A stretch of DNA of 64,000 nt from Bog-532 sp963742865 (GCA_963742865.1 CAVUNW010000043.1:62001-126000), one strand, 5' to 3'. Positions 37,067 through 46,373 are shown, counted from the stretch's first letter. Translations and numbers: made by a program. The notes: generated from the sequence alone by a model not told the origin.

Positions 37067-37777
37067 TCACCCGGCGGCCCAGTCCCGGGCGCGGTGCAGA
37101 TCCTGCTCGGTGTCGCAGTCCAGCCACGGCGGCGGCTCCCCCGGGCCGGCCGGAATGGCCACGCTGACCGGCCGCAGCGGGGCCAGCAGCCCGCGCAGCG
37201 AGGATCCCTGGTACGCGGCGGCGGCGCGGCGCAGAGCGTCCGCCCGCCAGCAGCCGGCGAGCCATTGGGCCCGTCCCCCGTCGTCGATGAGCACGGCCCC
37301 GTCGTGGCCGGCTGCGGCGGCCAGGAGGGCCCGCAGGTGCGGCGCGCGCAGGAACGGAAGGTCCGCCGCGAGGACCGCCACCCACGGTTCTGCCTCCATG
37401 CCCTGCGCCCCCCGGGTATCAGGTTTGGCGTCGTCCAGCTCGGCGAGGCCGCGGCGCAGCGCCGGCACCGGCCCGCACCCGGGCGGTTCCTCGGTCACGA
37501 AACGAAGTGCGCTCCGGCCGCGGGCGCCCGCGATGTCAAGGCGAGCGGGCCCGACGACCACGATGCGCTGGGCCCCGGCCTCGGTGCCCGCGGCGACCAC
37601 CGCGCCGAGCAGGGTCTGGCCGCCGACCACCAGGCCCGGCTTGTCGGCGCCACCGAGCCGGGTGGCCCGGCCGCCGGCGAGAATGATCATTCCGAACGGA
37701 CGTGCGGGGACCCTGGTTCCCTGCCGCTCCGCTCCTCCGGGCCCCTCAGGCCCATCGGACCGGCCCGACAGGCTCAC
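37067..37777 (-). CDS. mobA: Molybdenum cofactor guanylyltransferase (MobA-like)
   Basis: 236 residues. The nucleotide-binding signature MIILAGGRATRLGGADKPGL begins at residue 30. VAVLAADLPFLRAPHL holds the metal-binding Asp, and WLAGCWRADALR is the usual substrate loop. It links GMP to molybdopterin to form MGD, needed by DMSO-reductase-family enzymes. GTG 37777 overlaps the moaA stop (GTGA), so I keep the longer start with its 29-residue extension; a start near the signature is possible. It is in an operon with moaA. Confidence 0.9.
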   Translation of the reverse strand: MSLSGRSDGPEGPGGAERQGTRVPARPFGMIILAGGRATRLGGADKPGLVVGGQTLLGAVVAAGTEAGAQRIVVVGPARLDIAGARGRSALRFVTEEPPGCGPVPALRRGLAELDDAKPDTRGAQGMEAEPWVAVLAADLPFLRAPHLRALLAAAAGHDGAVLIDDGGRAQWLAGCWRADALRRAAAAYQGSSLRGLLAPLRPVSVAIPAGPGEPPPWLDCDTEQDLHRARDWAAG

Positions 37778-38766
37778 CCGCCGATAGCCGACATGGGCCG
37801 GTCGGGCTGGAGGAACGTGGGGTCGTTGATCCCGTGACCGGGCAGCTTAGCGGCCACAGCGCGGCGCCACAGCGCGGCCAGTTCCTCGTCACTCGCCCCG
37901 GCGCGCAGCGGCGCCCGCAGGTCGCTTTCCTCCCGCGCGAACAGGCAGTTGCGGATCTGGCCGTCGGCGGTGAGCCGGACCCGGTCGCAGGCCCCGCAGA
38001 ACGGCCGGGTCACCGAGCCGATGATGCCGACACGGGCGGGACCGCCGTCGACCAGGAATGCCTCCGCGGGGGCGGATCCGCGCTCCCCCGGGTCGTCGGG
38101 CTTGAGCACGAACTCTTCGCTGAGCGCGGTCAGGATCTCCTCGGCGGTGATCATGTTGGCCCGCCGCCAGCCGTGCTGCGCGTCCAGCGGCATCTGCTCG
38201 ATGAACCGCAGCTGATACCCGTGAGCCAGGCAGAACCGCAGCAGATCACGCGCTTCGCCGTCGTTGATGCCGCGCATGAGGACGCTGTTGACCTTGACCG
38301 GGACGAGCCCCGCGGCCGCGGCCGCGGCCATGCCGTCCAGCACCTCGGGCAGCCGGTCCCGCCGGGCCAGCTGCTGGAAGGCCTCGGGGCGGAGCGTGTC
38401 GAGGGAGACGTTGACCCGGTCCAGGCCCGCCTCGCGGAGCGGCTGGGCTATCCGGGCCAGGCCGATCCCGTTGGTCGTGACGGACATTTCCGGGCGCGGC
38501 CGCAGCCCGGCCGTGCGGGCCACGATGCCGGTGAGGCCCCGGCGCAGTAGCGGTTCCCCGCCGGTGAAGCGGACTTCGCGGATCCCCAGCTGTTCCACGC
38601 CGATCCGGATCAGCCGGGCGACCTCGTCGTCGGTGAGCAGTTCGGGCTTGGGCAGCCAGTCGAGACCCTCGGCGGGCATGCAGTACGCGCACCTCAGGTT
38701 GCAGCGGTCGGTCAGCGACACGCGCAAGTCGGTCGCGATCCGTCCGTACGAGTCTGCCAGCATCAA
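37774..38766 (-). CDS. moaA: GTP 3',8-cyclase MoaA (radical SAM)
   Basis: First step of molybdenum cofactor synthesis: converts GTP to 3',8-cyclo-dihydro-GTP. 330 residues. Radical-SAM cluster CNLRCAYC near residues 22-29, VRFTGGEPLLR, the C-terminal second cluster CGACDRVRLTADGQIRNC, and the essential C-terminal GG (MSAIGG). ATG 38766 directly followed by a second ATG. Complete and unbroken. The stop overlaps the GTG of mobA. Confidence 0.96.
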   Translation of the reverse strand: MMLADSYGRIATDLRVSLTDRCNLRCAYCMPAEGLDWLPKPELLTDDEVARLIRIGVEQLGIREVRFTGGEPLLRRGLTGIVARTAGLRPRPEMSVTTNGIGLARIAQPLREAGLDRVNVSLDTLRPEAFQQLARRDRLPEVLDGMAAAAAAGLVPVKVNSVLMRGINDGEARDLLRFCLAHGYQLRFIEQMPLDAQHGWRRANMITAEEILTALSEEFVLKPDDPGERGSAPAEAFLVDGGPARVGIIGSVTRPFCGACDRVRLTADGQIRNCLFAREESDLRAPLRAGASDEELAALWRRAVAAKLPGHGINDPTFLQPDRPMSAIGG

Positions 38767-38866
38767 TTGAGCGTACGTCCCCCTTCCGCAGCACTGACAC
38801 CGCTACCCACAACCGAACGCAGAAAACGGGCCCTAGCGGGGCGCTATGCCAGAGATGCAAATCCTC

Positions 38867-41131
38867 CTACCTGGCAAAGCTGAGGATTTGTACGGTGGAG
38901 GTGGATGCGGTGTGTCCGGGTTGGGCTGCTCCGTCGATGGCGTAGAGGATGTTGCCGATGGCTGTGACGGCCGCTCCGTGCCGGGGTGCGGCGAGGTTCG
39001 GCAGGCTGGACCAGGACGAGGTGGCAGGGTTGTATGCCCGGACGGTGCTGAGCGCGCTGGCCGGGGTTTCGCCGCCGACAGTGATCAGCTGGCCGCCGAT
39101 GAACGCCGCGCCGAGGTCGCTGTCAGGACTCGGCATGGGCGGCAACTGGGTCCACTGCCCGCTCGCCGGGTCGAAGCGCTGCACCGCCGCGGTGCTGGCG
39201 GTGACAGTTACCTTGCGCCCGCCGACGGCGTACAGGTAGGTCCCGTCCGACGCGGCCGTCACGTGATCGCCCGGAATCGGGATATCGGCGGCCTCGTGCC
39301 AGCTGGTGCCGTCATAAACCTCTGTGGGCGTGACCGGCTTCTCGGATGCGCCGGTCCGCCCGCCGACAACGATGATCTTGTTTCCCACTACCGCTGCCGC
39401 GCCCGCCCCGCGCGCAATATTAAGTGCAGGGCCGTCGGTCCAGCCGTTCTGGGCCGGGTTCAGGAACAGCACCCGGGCGGAGGCGGCTCCCAGCACATTG
39501 CCGCCCTGCGGCACGAAACCGCCGATCACTACCAGCGTGTTCCGGTACGCCACCATCATCGCGTGATGCAAGGGAACCGGCAGCGGCGGCCCGGGGCTCC
39601 AGGTGTCAATCGCCGGGTCGTAAAACTCCGTCTTCGCCGTCGCATCCTGCTCGTCAATCAGGCCACCGGCCACCCAGATCCGGCCAGCCAGCACCGCGGC
39701 AGGCACCTGCTGAACCGCGAACGGCGAATCATGCCCCAGCCGCCAACCCCCCGCAACCTGAGCAGGAGGCTGAGACGTGCTGAGGATTTGTACGGTGGAG
39801 GTGGATGCGGTGTGTCCGGGTTGGGCTGCTCCGTCGATGGCGTAGAGGATGTTGCCGATGGCTGTGACGGCCGCTCCGTGCCGGGGTGCGGCGAGGTTCG
39901 GCAGGCTGGACCAGGACGAGGTGGCAGGGTTGTATGCCCGGACGGTGCTGAGCGCGCTGGCCGGGGTTTCGCCGCCGACAGTGATCAGCTGGCCGCCGAT
40001 GAACGCCGCGCCGAGGTCGCTGTCAGGACTCGGCATGGGCGGCAACTGGGTCCACTGCCCGCTCGCCGGGTCGAAGCGCTGCACCGCCGCGGTGCTGGCG
40101 GTGACAGTTACCTTGCGCCCGCCGACGGCGTACAGGTAGGTCCCGTCCGACGCGGCCGTCACGTGATCGCCCGGAATCGGGATATCGGCGGCCTCGTGCC
40201 AGCTGGTGCCGTCATAAACCTCTGTGGGCGTGACCGGCTTCTCGGATGCGCCGGTCCGCCCGCCGACAACGATGATCTTGTTTCCCACTACCGCTGCCGC
40301 GCCCGCCCCGCGCGCAATATTAAGTGCAGGGCCGTCGGTCCAGCCGTTCTGGGCCGGGTTCAGGAACAGCACCCGGGCGGAGGCGGCTCCCAGCACATTG
40401 CCGCCCTGCGGCACGAAACCGCCGATCACTACCAGCGTGTTCCGGTACGCCACCATCATCGCGTGATGCAAGGGAACCGGCAGCGGCGGCCCGGGGCTCC
40501 AGGTGTCAATCGCCGGGTCGTAAAACTCCGTCTTCGCCGTCGCATCCTGCTCGTCAATCAGGCCACCGGCCACCCAGATCCGGCCAGCCAGCACCGCGGC
40601 AGGCACCTGCTGAACCGCGAACGGCGAATCATGCCCCAGCCGCCAACCCCCCGCAACCTGAGCAGGAGGAGGGCCCTGCGATGGTCCGCCCTGTGCCTTG
40701 GGGCAGTCTGCAAGAGGTGGCATACCGTATCGCTGCGCCGTAACGTTGGCGGTCTGCATCGTCCGGTCTGCTTGTTTTAGCGCCGCCTGGTAAGCATCAC
40801 CGTTTCCGCTGGTCAGCGCCGTCTGAGCGGACCGGTATTGCTTCGCAGCGTCATCGAATGCAGTCACCAGGACGTCGAATTGCTGGCGCTGAATACTTGG
40901 TGGTTGATGCGAGCGCGCCTCACTGGCAAAGCTCTCCAATTGGAGAGCTACCCTACCTGGATTAGATTCCCCATCAAATGTCTGCAGCTGGCGGTCGACT
41001 TGCGCACAATATCCGACGAGCTGGCGCACGAAAGTGCGTTTGTACGCTGCATCCTGGCCCGTTGATGAGTGGGATACACATCCTGATAGGAGAACCAGCA
41101 CTACCACGCAGAAAACCCATCGCCACCGCAT
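38867..41131 (-). CDS. Kelch-repeat lipoprotein with two identical beta-propellers
   Basis: 754 residues. The signal peptide ends with the lipobox VLLSGC (Cys17), so it is a secreted lipoprotein. Residues about 20-150 form a helical domain with two further cysteines (YCAQVDRQ; LADCPKA). Two units of 297 residues follow, identical in protein and DNA, each with six kelch blades (for example RIWVAGGLIDEQ, KIIVVGGRTG, QLITVGGETP) and so each long enough for a complete six-bladed propeller. The nine-base linker encodes TSQ. The C-terminus ends VQILSFAR. It is transcribed away from the CHAT island. Role unknown; propellers usually bind proteins or glycans. Confidence 0.9.
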   Translation of the reverse strand: MRWRWVFCVVVLVLLSGCVSHSSTGQDAAYKRTFVRQLVGYCAQVDRQLQTFDGESNPGRVALQLESFASEARSHQPPSIQRQQFDVLVTAFDDAAKQYRSAQTALTSGNGDAYQAALKQADRTMQTANVTAQRYGMPPLADCPKAQGGPSQGPPPAQVAGGWRLGHDSPFAVQQVPAAVLAGRIWVAGGLIDEQDATAKTEFYDPAIDTWSPGPPLPVPLHHAMMVAYRNTLVVIGGFVPQGGNVLGAASARVLFLNPAQNGWTDGPALNIARGAGAAAVVGNKIIVVGGRTGASEKPVTPTEVYDGTSWHEAADIPIPGDHVTAASDGTYLYAVGGRKVTVTASTAAVQRFDPASGQWTQLPPMPSPDSDLGAAFIGGQLITVGGETPASALSTVRAYNPATSSWSSLPNLAAPRHGAAVTAIGNILYAIDGAAQPGHTASTSTVQILSTSQPPAQVAGGWRLGHDSPFAVQQVPAAVLAGRIWVAGGLIDEQDATAKTEFYDPAIDTWSPGPPLPVPLHHAMMVAYRNTLVVIGGFVPQGGNVLGAASARVLFLNPAQNGWTDGPALNIARGAGAAAVVGNKIIVVGGRTGASEKPVTPTEVYDGTSWHEAADIPIPGDHVTAASDGTYLYAVGGRKVTVTASTAAVQRFDPASGQWTQLPPMPSPDSDLGAAFIGGQLITVGGETPASALSTVRAYNPATSSWSSLPNLAAPRHGAAVTAIGNILYAIDGAAQPGHTASTSTVQILSFAR
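38879..39769. repeat. Perfect 891-bp direct repeat, copy 1
   Basis: Identical base for base to 39779-40669 by line-by-line comparison (period 900). It encodes the second, C-terminal propeller of the kelch lipoprotein. Confidence 0.97.
39779..40669. repeat. Perfect 891-bp direct repeat, copy 2
   Basis: Second copy, separated from the first by nine bases (CTGAGACGT). It encodes the first, N-terminal propeller. 891 is divisible by three, so the reading frame is kept. Confidence 0.97.
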
Positions 41132-41636
41132 CGCTCCCCCTTCCGAACCGAAGTTCGGTGCGCCCCGTTTCTGGCGCAGCCTGCAGTTGGCTAACTGTGC
41201 ATATTAGGAGCCGGCAACAAGCAAGTCAACTATCGGATCAAGCCCTTCTGTGACTTTGTGGTCGGCAAACTGAGTAGTTTGGCAGATGGTGCTCTTGATC
41301 CTTGAGACTGGTCACGTGAATAAGGTCTTTAGTGAGGAGAATCGCGACCCTAAGCAGACATCATCAATCACACCTGATCGCTGATGAATGGCAAAGAAGT
41401 ACAGCCACGCAGTGAACTTAGGTATCGCAGAGAACATAGGTTTACAAGCGTCTCGTGGGCGTAAAGCGCAATCCGCCGAAGGCGGCCTCCAGCCTGAAGT
41501 GTAGCCAGACATCCATCGCACATTTCTGCCGGACAGCAGCATCCCGGTTGTGGTCCGGAGATGATAGAGTCGGGTCGGGGGAGGGCAATGGCATGGAAAC
41601 GGGGCTCAGCCGCGCCAACGTCTGGTGGCGGTGGCA
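41132..41636. other. AT-rich intergenic region, about 500 bp
   Basis: GC content is visibly lower (around half) than in the flanks. No convincing gene in either strand. It separates the kelch lipoprotein from the Trypco1/CHAT genes and probably holds both divergent promoters. The composition suggests acquired DNA. Confidence 0.6.
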
Positions 41637-42002
41637 ATGGCACAGCTTATCGAGTTTGCGGTAGGCGGCGGTCAGTCGATATTTGTAGAAGCTGAGGACT
41701 CCGCTGCGGGCCCGGTCACGCGGGGCATCGGTGCACAGGCAATTTCTACTCGTGCCTCCGAGACCTTCGAAGAAGCGATAAGCCGCGTACGGCCCGCGGC
41801 TGAGGCGATCGTTGCTCAGCTCCGCAGCCTTGCGACCGCTCCGGATGAGGTTGGAATCGAGTTCGGCCTGGCGCTCAGCGGGGAGGTTGGGGCGTTTATC
41901 GCCGCGGCGAGCGCGACGGCCAACTTCAAGGTGACGCTGACCTGGTGCCGCCCTCAGTACCGGAAGCCAGATGATGGAATTGACTCAGGCTTACGACGCT
42001 AA
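41637..42002 (+). CDS. Trypsin-co-occurring domain 1 (Trypco1, CU044_2847 family) protein
   Basis: 121 residues from ATG 41637 (MAQLIEFAVGGG); an in-frame GTG at 41625 is an alternative. The whole protein is one Trypco1 domain: SIFVEAEDSAAGPVTRG, ETFEEAISRVRPAAEAIVAQLRSL, PDEVGIEFGLALSGEVGAFIAAASATANFKVTLTW. In comparative studies of prokaryotic conflict systems this small domain co-occurs with trypsin-like or CHAT proteases and is proposed as an adaptor or target element. It lies 54 bp upstream of the CHAT gene on the same strand, so the two form a likely operon. Confidence 0.88.
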   Translation: MAQLIEFAVGGGQSIFVEAEDSAAGPVTRGIGAQAISTRASETFEEAISRVRPAAEAIVAQLRSLATAPDEVGIEFGLALSGEVGAFIAAASATANFKVTLTWCRPQYRKPDDGIDSGLRR

Positions 42003-42056
42003 TTTTCACTGCCATCTCTGGCGAAGCCGATTGAAGCCACAGAAGGCTGTCCGCTA

Positions 42057-44412
42057 ATGAGTTGTGACCTGGAGCTGGAGATCGCACCTGGCGCCACGTC
42101 CGGCCATTACATCATTACGGTCGACTCACCCGCTGGTGCCGCGTCGGGTCGGCTGCGGCTGGACGCGGAAAGGCTACTGAGCCGAAGACGGGAACTCGCA
42201 TCTGCCGTACTGGCCTCGGCTGTGCCAACCCGCAGCACGCTGTCAGCACAGGAACTGCCCGTACGTGAAGTCGGCCAACAGCTATTCGAGGCAGTATTTG
42301 CCGAACGGGTGTATGGCCGGTATACCGCCAGTGTGCAGGAGGCGGCGCGCCGGGGTGAGCCGTTGCGTGTGGTGTTGCGATTGCGCGCACCGGAGCTGGC
42401 GGGACTGCCCTGGGAGGCCATGTTCGACACGGAAGCCGACGAGTACCTTTGCCAGCGAGAACCGATCGTCCGCTACGTCGAGACCGCCCAGCCAGCCACT
42501 CCGCTTCCCGTCAATCCGCCGCTGCGCGTGCTCGGCCTCGTCTCGGCTCCCCGTGATCTGCCCGCGCTCGACGTGGCCGAGGAGCGACGTCGGCTAACGG
42601 ACGCCATAGATGATCTCGGAAGACGGCGGCAGATAGAGCTGACTTGGGCGTCCGGGGGAACCTGGCCATGTCTGCAAGAGGTGCTGCTGGACGGCCACTG
42701 GCACGTGCTGCACTTCATCGGTCACGGTGGCATTGACCGCGGCGTGGGAGTACTCGCACTGGAGGATGAGCTCACCGGTCGTGCGAATTTGGTGTCCTCG
42801 GCGCGGTTCGCTCGCCTGCTGCACACCTGCCGGCCGGTTCCCGCGCCTCGTCGTGCTCAATTCGTGCCAGTCCGGCGAGGCGGGCGCTGGCGATCTGCTG
42901 TCGAGCACCGCTGCGGCGCTGGTGCACAGTGGCATCAGTGCCGCGGTTGCCATGCAATTCGTCGTTACCGATCCCGCAGCTCTGGCTTTCTCCCGTGGCT
43001 TCTATCAGGCGCTGGCCCATGACCAGCCCGTCGACGAGGCCGTACGGCTCGGCAGGATCGCGATCGACGGCACTAGCGAGAACACTCTCGAGTGGGTTAC
43101 CCCGGTTCTGTTCCTCCGGACCGACGAAACACGGCTCTTCGCGATCATCAAGCCAGACGACGGCGACGCGCTTCTTCTGTCGAAGCAGCCATCCCCTGAG
43201 AGGGAGGCACGCGAGGGAACAATTCGCGGGCTCTACATGCAGGCGCTCGCCGCGATGCGAACCGGCCGGCACACTGATGCAATTACGCTGTTCGACAGCC
43301 TGCTTGCGCTGGAGCCAGATTATGAAGACGCGGCCGACCGGCGAGACGCGGCGCGGCGCAGCCAGCGCTCGGCAGAGAGTTACCAGCGGGGGCGCGCCGC
43401 CGAGGCCGCTCGGAACTGGACTTCGGCGGTCACCGAATACACGGCGATTACCGAGCCGGCCGATCGCGATGTCCCCCATCGCCTCGCTGACTGCAGCAGG
43501 CGCCAGCAGATCGCGAGCCTGCTCGAGGAATTGCGCATGCACACCCATGCCAGCGAGTGGCAGGCGGTCATCGCTGTCAGCGATGACCTGACCGCCCTCG
43601 GGCTGAAGTCCGCCGAAGTTGACCGGGCGACCAGGAATGCTCGCCATCAGCTACGACGCGAAGACGAGGCAAGCCACGCTGGACCCTACGGACCCGGGCA
43701 GAACGGCTTGGCGGCACGAATCGCAGCGGTTACGACTGGCCGGCTTCGCCGGAACCAGCCCGCCAGACCAGCCGAAGGTGTCAGCACGCGGAGATCGCGG
43801 GACGAGTCCCGTTCCCTCAGCGGAAAGTGGAGGGCTCTCTATGTCTCGCGCTTTCCGGTGCTCGGGTCGATCACGATCACCGTTCCTCTGTTCATCTTGG
43901 CCACCGACCTCTCAGGTATCATTCCAATCTATTCAGTAGCCCCCTATTGGGTAATGGCAATACTTGGGCTAACTGGAATTGCAGGGTCGGCAATCGACCA
44001 TCAAAATAGATGTGGAATATCCGCCGTGACGGTTGGTTTCAACTCTGCATGGCTAGCTGGCTATGCCGTCTTCGGGCTGGAGGTATTGAATCATCAATTG
44101 TTGGCAACGAACCTCAATCTCTTTTTGACGCTCGTCAGCGTGATAGCAGGCGTAGGTTTCGTTGGTAACGGACTGATTCTGGCGTATGTCCTCCGTTCAT
44201 TTTACATTCTTCGTAGGCAGGTAATCGACACTGCTCTGCTCCTGTTCCTGATACTTATGGCCGGCGGCCTCGCATTCGTGTCGATCAGCTGGCCGATCCA
44301 CACGAATCTTCTCCGGGTGGCGGGAGTCGATGTTCTCGGCAGCGTTGCTGGCAGAACTGGCCGGAATCGTGATTGCATTCACCAGAATCGCCGGGACGAG
44401 GTTCGGTTCTAG
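42057..44412 (+). CDS. CHAT protease-TPR-transmembrane protein (frame broken near 42835)
   Basis: About 785 residues when joined. The N-terminal CHAT (caspase-like) domain has the catalytic His in HFIGHGG (His223, codon 42723) in the first frame and the catalytic Cys in VLNSCQSGEAG (codon 42865) in the second, which runs 42727-44412. The typical domain end EWVTPVLFLRT follows. One extra base in the run CCGGCCGGTTCCCG (about 42831-42838) separates the frames. Residues about 370-560 are helical, TPR-like (ALAAMRTGRHTDAITLFDSLLALEPDYEDA). Five TM helices follow in an AT-richer 3' part. Near 44340 another frame (LLAELAGIVIAFTRIAGTRFGSSPDHSR, stop 44431) looks more natural, so the annotated C-terminus may also be shifted. 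Predicted membrane-anchored cysteine protease effector. Confidence 0.83.
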
Positions 44413-44623
44413 CCCAGATCATTCACGCTGATCGTTGCTACGTAGCTTGTGGTGGCGGCAGGTTCACATCGTGGATCTTGATTTTGGGTCCTGGCACGAC
44501 GGAACGCGGCAACGCCGACGTTAAGCTCTCAGGGGCTGGGCGGGGCGCCTTGCGCTCCCTGGCTGGCCGCGCGACCGGCCGCATAGGCTGCCAGTAGCGG
44601 CGGAATAGCCCCGAGGTTTGCTG
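44413..44623. other. Gap between CHAT gene and XRE gene
   Basis: About 210 bp. It may contain the true 3' end of the CHAT gene (to 44431) and the promoter of the XRE regulator. I see no RNA gene or clear terminator hairpin. Confidence 0.45.
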
Positions 44624-45865
44624 ATGCTTGATGACCTCGCCGGGAAGCGGACCGGCGAGCGTATCCAGATCCTGCGCGAGCGTAAGGGCCTGACGAGGGC
44701 CGTGCTGGCCGGGCTGGTCGGCATGTCCCCGTCCTGGCTGAAGGGCATCGAGCGGGGCACCAGGCTGCCGCCGCGCCTGCCGCTGCTGGTCAAGCTGGCC
44801 GAAGCGCTCGCGGTGGGGGACGTGGCGGTGCTGGCCGGGACCGACATGGACATCGGCGGAGCTACTTCCGTGCCGGTAGCCTCCTTCGCCCGCATCCCGC
44901 ACGACGCGGTGCCAGCGATCCGTGAGGCAGTCCGCGATCCCCTGCTGACGGTCCCCGCCAGCCGGGTCGACGTGGCCGCGCTGGCATCCAGGACGGCGGA
45001 TGCGTGGCAGTTGTGGCATCAATCCCCCGAGCACCGCACCGACGTCGGCCGCGTGCTGCCGCGCCTGGTCACGGACGCACGAGTGGCTGCGCGCTCTGCT
45101 GGTAGCGAGGGCCGCCGGGCCGCTAACGCCGTGCTGGCCGACGTGTACGCCCTGGTTCAGCATGAGGTGGTGTGGGCCTCGGAGACGGAGCTGACCTGGA
45201 CAGTGGCGGACCGGGCGATGACGGCCGCGCAGGAAGCCGACACGCCCGCCGCATTGGCCGGGGCCGCGTGGACGCTCGGCATGGTGCAGCGCTCGGCCGG
45301 CGACACCGATGAGGCGATGACACTGGCGCTGGAGGCGGCCGGGCTGCTGGAATCCCGGCTGGAAGACGCCCATGACGAGCTGCGCGCGATGTACGGGGCC
45401 TTGCAGCTGCACGCGGCGACGACGGCGGCGCGGGCCGGCCGGGAGGGCGACGCCTGGGGGCATTGGGACGCGGCCAGGGTCACCGCCGCAGGACTGAGCG
45501 ACGGCTACCACCATCCATGGACCATGTTTGGCGAGTCCAACGTCAAGCTGCACGCCGTCTCGATCTCCGCTGACCTGTCCAAGTCCGCGGAGGCCCGCAG
45601 CAGCGCCGAGACCATCGACCCCGAAGAGATCCCGAGCCGGGAACGCCGGGGCCGCCTCGGCGTCGAGATCGCCCGTGCTTACCACCAGCGCCGCGACTAC
45701 CCGGCCATGCTGCACTGGCTCGAAGAGGCGTACCGGACGTCCGCCGATTCGGTGCGCTACTCCCCCTCCGCCCGGCAGATGGCCGCTGACGCGGTAGATC
45801 ACGGCGGCCCGCTGATCAGCCGCAGGGCACGGTCGCTGGCCGGGAGCATCGGGCTGCCGCTGTAG
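44624..45865 (+). CDS. XRE-family HTH regulator with TPR-like C-terminus
   Basis: 413 residues from ATG 44624 (a TTG at 44618 is in frame). The N-terminal HTH TGERIQILRERKGLTRAVLAGLVGMSPSWLKGIERG is followed by about 330 residues of helical repeats (ALAGAAWTLGMVQRSAGDTDEAMTLALEAAGLL; ARAYHQRRDYPAMLHWLEEAYR). This architecture, HTH plus tetratricopeptide-like sensor, is very common in streptomycete-type genomes, often next to small ORFs as here. The target is unknown. It could regulate the neighbouring CHAT module (inference from position only). Confidence 0.9.
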   Translation: MLDDLAGKRTGERIQILRERKGLTRAVLAGLVGMSPSWLKGIERGTRLPPRLPLLVKLAEALAVGDVAVLAGTDMDIGGATSVPVASFARIPHDAVPAIREAVRDPLLTVPASRVDVAALASRTADAWQLWHQSPEHRTDVGRVLPRLVTDARVAARSAGSEGRRAANAVLADVYALVQHEVVWASETELTWTVADRAMTAAQEADTPAALAGAAWTLGMVQRSAGDTDEAMTLALEAAGLLESRLEDAHDELRAMYGALQLHAATTAARAGREGDAWGHWDAARVTAAGLSDGYHHPWTMFGESNVKLHAVSISADLSKSAEARSSAETIDPEEIPSRERRGRLGVEIARAYHQRRDYPAMLHWLEEAYRTSADSVRYSPSARQMAADAVDHGGPLISRRARSLAGSIGLPL

Positions 45866-45947
45866 CAGGGGGCGCAGACTGCGCCCCTCGCCATGGGTCC
45901 GCATACCGGGCTGATGCCGGCCCGGGACCTGCCTATCGTCGGGCCGC

Positions 45948-45986
45948 ATGACGGTAACCATGCGGATACACGGGGAGAACTCCTGA
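45948..45986 (+). CDS. Possible 12-codon leader ORF
   Basis: ATG ACG GTA ... TCC TGA encodes MTVTMRIHGENS. Its stop overlaps the ATG of the next mini-ORF (TGATG). GC-content alone cannot show translation; the support is the chain of exact stop/start overlaps. Low confidence. Confidence 0.3.
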   Translation: MTVTMRIHGENS

Positions 45987-46084
45987 TGGGTGAGGCGATT
46001 ACCGCCACCGGCCCGGACGGGCTGCGCGAGCTGATCATTGAGGATTACGCCGCGCAGCCGGTCTCCCGTGAGGTGACCACATGA
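45986..46084 (+). CDS. Small ORF, 32 residues
   Basis: MGEAITATGPDGLRELIIEDYAAQPVSREVTT. The start overlaps the upstream 12-codon ORF (TGATG), and the stop overlaps the next ORF (ATGA). Acidic and soluble, no recognisable family. It probably belongs to the XRE-associated operon. Confidence 0.5.
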   Translation: MGEAITATGPDGLRELIIEDYAAQPVSREVTT

Positions 46085-46287
46085 CCGGCTGGCCGATCCC
46101 GCCTTCGCCCTCTGCGCACGTCCAGGCCGCCGCGCTTCAGGCAGCGTTTCCCGGTTACACGATCAACGTGATCATGCGTTGGAACGAGAAGCCCCGCTTT
46201 GAGGCAGTCAGCCGGGACGGCGGCAGCCCGTACGCCCTGATCAGCTCCGACGCACGCGAGATCTGGCGGGAACTGCGCGGCCAGTAG
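46081..46287 (+). CDS. Small XRE-associated protein, 68 residues
   Basis: Begins MTGWPIPPSPSAHVQAAALQ and ends with PYALISSDAREIWRELRGQ. The FEAVSRDGGSPYALIS core matches a recurrent short protein encoded beside XRE/TPR regulators in streptomycetes, known to me only as hypothetical. No TM helix or cysteines. Its ATG overlaps the preceding stop (ATGA), so it is the last of three coupled mini-ORFs. Confidence 0.7.
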   Translation: MTGWPIPPSPSAHVQAAALQAAFPGYTINVIMRWNEKPRFEAVSRDGGSPYALISSDAREIWRELRGQ

Positions 46288-46373
46288 GCCGCCGGTGCGA
46301 TGGCGAGGTTCACAGCAGCCGCTTGGGCGTGATCTGCCAGTCTCAGCCGCGTTCCGCGCGGTATTTGCGCAGG

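Noticed and set aside
38879..40669. 891-bp repeats as an insertion sequence
   Set aside because: They encode kelch blades in frame with the lipoprotein, with no transposase, terminal inverted repeats or target duplication.
42815..42850. Programmed ribosomal frameshift in the CHAT gene
   Set aside because: No heptameric slippery site with downstream structure was seen, and the same kind of break occurs in many unrelated genes of the window, so an indel error is simpler.
45948..45986. Amino-acid attenuator leader peptide
   Set aside because: The 12-codon peptide has no run of a single regulatory amino acid and no terminator/antiterminator hairpins follow it.
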